DNA of 24,350 bases from CAYORM01 sp964406375. GTDB taxonomy: Bacteria; Pseudomonadota; Alphaproteobacteria; DSM-16000; Inquilinaceae. The position numbers and the translations under genes are program-made. The stretch spans positions 1 to 24,350 of the forward strand of contig CAYORM010000042.1 of assembly GCA_964406375.1 (NCBI GenBank). The letters are read 5' to 3'. Each line of letters starts with the position of its first letter. The stretch's first letter is position 1. The notes beneath the pieces were generated by a model, which made no database searches, was not told where the DNA came from, and was given only the letters and a program-made list of their open reading frames with translations. Below are positions 23,567-24,350 of the stretch, in pieces.

Positions 23567-23601
23567 GTTATGGGTTCCCACCCATAACCACCGCGTTATG
23601 G
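23567..23601. repeat. Inverted repeat GTTATGGGT / ACCCATAAC with an extra half-site
   Basis: GTTATGGGT (23567-23575) and ACCCATAAC (23580-23588) are exact 9-base inverted repeats around TCCC. A third partial copy, GTTATGG, lies at 23595-23601, seven bases further on. The set is about 100 bases ahead of the DUF1801 gene and looks like an operator for a dimeric regulator; alternatively it is an RNA hairpin. Confidence 0.6.
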
Positions 23602-23697
23602 TTGCGACGCGGAACCGTCACGACCCGATCTTCGGATCGCTTGCCTGACGCCCGAGGCTGAAGCGCGGCGAGGTCCCGACGGATCAGGGAGGCACAC

Positions 23698-24159
23698 ATG
23701 GCTGACAGGACGGACAAGGACCGGGACGGCAAGACGGGGGCCGGACGGGCGACGGACAAGCCCGTCCTGCTGTCGGGCGGCAACCCGCAGATCCCGAAAG
23801 GCGACGGCGACGCGCCGGTGCAGGCCTATATCGCGGCGATGCCGGGCTGGAAGAGCGAGGCCGGCCGCCGCCTGGACGCTCTCGTGGAACGCACCGTCCC
23901 CGAGGTGCGGAAGGCGGTGAGGTGGAACTCCCCCTTCTACGGGGTCGAGGGGCAGGGCTGGTTCCTCAGCTTTCACTGCTTCACCCGCTACATCAAGATC
24001 ACGTTCTTCAACGGCGTAGAACTTGACCCATTGCCACCGGTCGGATCGAAGGATCCCAAGACGCGCTACGTCCACATCTACGAAGATGAAGGCCCCGATG
24101 ACGCGCTGCTGACCCGCTGGATCCGACAGGCAGCGGCGCGGCCGGGCTGGGTCCCGTAA
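23698..24159 (+). CDS. DUF1801 domain protein (YdhG-like)
   Basis: A 153-residue cytoplasmic protein of unknown biochemical function. The first 40 residues are polar and charged (MADRTDKDRDGKTGAGRATD) and unlike the rest. The DUF1801 domain begins near VQAYIAAMPGWKSEAGRRLD and shows its marks: VERTVPEVRKAVRWNSPFYG, GWFLSFHCFTRYIKITFFNG, then DPKTRYVHIYEDE and the tail LTRWIRQAAARPGW. The fold is like that of the SufE-independent, iron-binding frataxin-like proteins in some DUF1801 literature, but I would not assign that role. The ATG at 23698 has GGGAGG six bases upstream. It is divergent from hss and stands alone; no partner gene is visible before the window ends. Confidence 0.88.
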   Translation: MADRTDKDRDGKTGAGRATDKPVLLSGGNPQIPKGDGDAPVQAYIAAMPGWKSEAGRRLDALVERTVPEVRKAVRWNSPFYGVEGQGWFLSFHCFTRYIKITFFNGVELDPLPPVGSKDPKTRYVHIYEDEGPDDALLTRWIRQAAARPGWVP

Positions 24160-24350
24160 GCGCACAGAGCGCTGCGTCCTGCGCCTTCGCAGCAGGCAGC
24201 ACGGCATGGCGCGGCCTTACTGCAACCCATAATGAGGGCCGTCCGTGGCCTGACGGCCCCACGGCACCCACTGGACCCGTCGTCAATTGTCGAGAGGAAC
24301 GTCCGCGCAGCGGTAAGCGCGCATCAGTAACGCTTGGCGGATGGGGTGGG
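24160..24350. other. Non-coding tail of the window
   Basis: No gene is recognised in the last 191 bases. Two short stems follow the DUF1801 stop: AGCGC-ACAGA-GCGCT (24159-24173) and CTGCG-CCTT-CGCAG (24179-24192). They might together form a weak terminator. Confidence 0.35.

Larger units (their letters stand above)
23254..23697. other. Repeat-rich divergent intergenic region between hss and the DUF1801 gene
   Basis: There is no convincing gene in these 444 bases. They hold three copies of ATCCGAT or its complement (23326, 23386, 23423), a 9-base inverted repeat with a further half-site (23567-23601), and a small stem CGATC-TTCG-GATCG (23626-23639) about 60 bases before the DUF1801 ATG. TTTACA followed by weak -10 candidates on the minus strand is a possible hss promoter but not a good match. 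The region is noticeably less GC-biased than the genes beside it. Confidence 0.6.

Noticed and set aside
23596..24207. Minus-strand 203-codon frame opposite the DUF1801 gene
   Set aside because: It has no recognisable domain and is the antisense shadow of a clear DUF1801 gene with a good ribosome binding site.

Overview
The window is about 24 kb of very GC-rich chromosomal DNA from an alphaproteobacterium, most likely of Rhodospirillales type. The evidence is the riboflavin/nusB/thiL/hppA block beside nrdR, glyA and rpiB, a MucR/Ros regulator, an LdtR-like MarR protein next to hemB, a rluD-rpoH pair and a hisZ-purA pair. No phage, insertion sequence, CRISPR array or plasmid gene is visible. 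Almost every gene is housekeeping and the window reads as ordinary core chromosome with a few lineage-specific inserts.

Layout. Positions 1-7862 form one long leftward gene train: rpiB, glyA, nrdR, ribD, ribE, ribBA, ribH, nusB, thiL and then, after a 208-base leader region, hppA, which runs off the left edge and is broken by a 10-base N gap. The train covers riboflavin synthesis (RibD, RibE, RibB, RibH), thiamine diphosphate formation (ThiL), one-carbon and pentose metabolism (GlyA, RpiB), ribonucleotide reductase control (NrdR), antitermination (NusB) and a proton-pumping pyrophosphatase. Divergent from it is mucR (8092-8550), followed by a leftward ldtR-like gene that is divergent from hemB. 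A secreted DUF4893 protein, a CsbD-like stress protein, tRNA-Glu(CTC) with its own promoter, and ltaE with a small membrane-protein gene follow. rluD and rpoH run rightward to 15148.

From 20138 back to 15233 the leftward genes are an orphan branched-chain-amino-acid-type binding protein, a secreted trypsin-like protease with four cysteine-rich repeats, hisZ and purA. The right end holds a large cysteine hydrolase, facing a translationally coupled pair (homospermidine synthase, then an OGFr-domain protein), a 444-base intergenic region rich in inverted and repeated motifs, and a DUF1801 gene.

The points most worth a second look are: the hss/OGFr-domain pair with stop and start codons overlapping; the protease whose N-terminal half is four LNR-like repeats; a RibBA whose GTP cyclohydrolase II half has lost its zinc cysteines and whose start codon is unclear; a MucR lacking two of the four classical Ros zinc ligands; a perfect 10-bp inverted repeat across the rluD stop codon ahead of rpoH; and the repeat-rich region upstream of hss. 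I did not find a convincing wholly new system.
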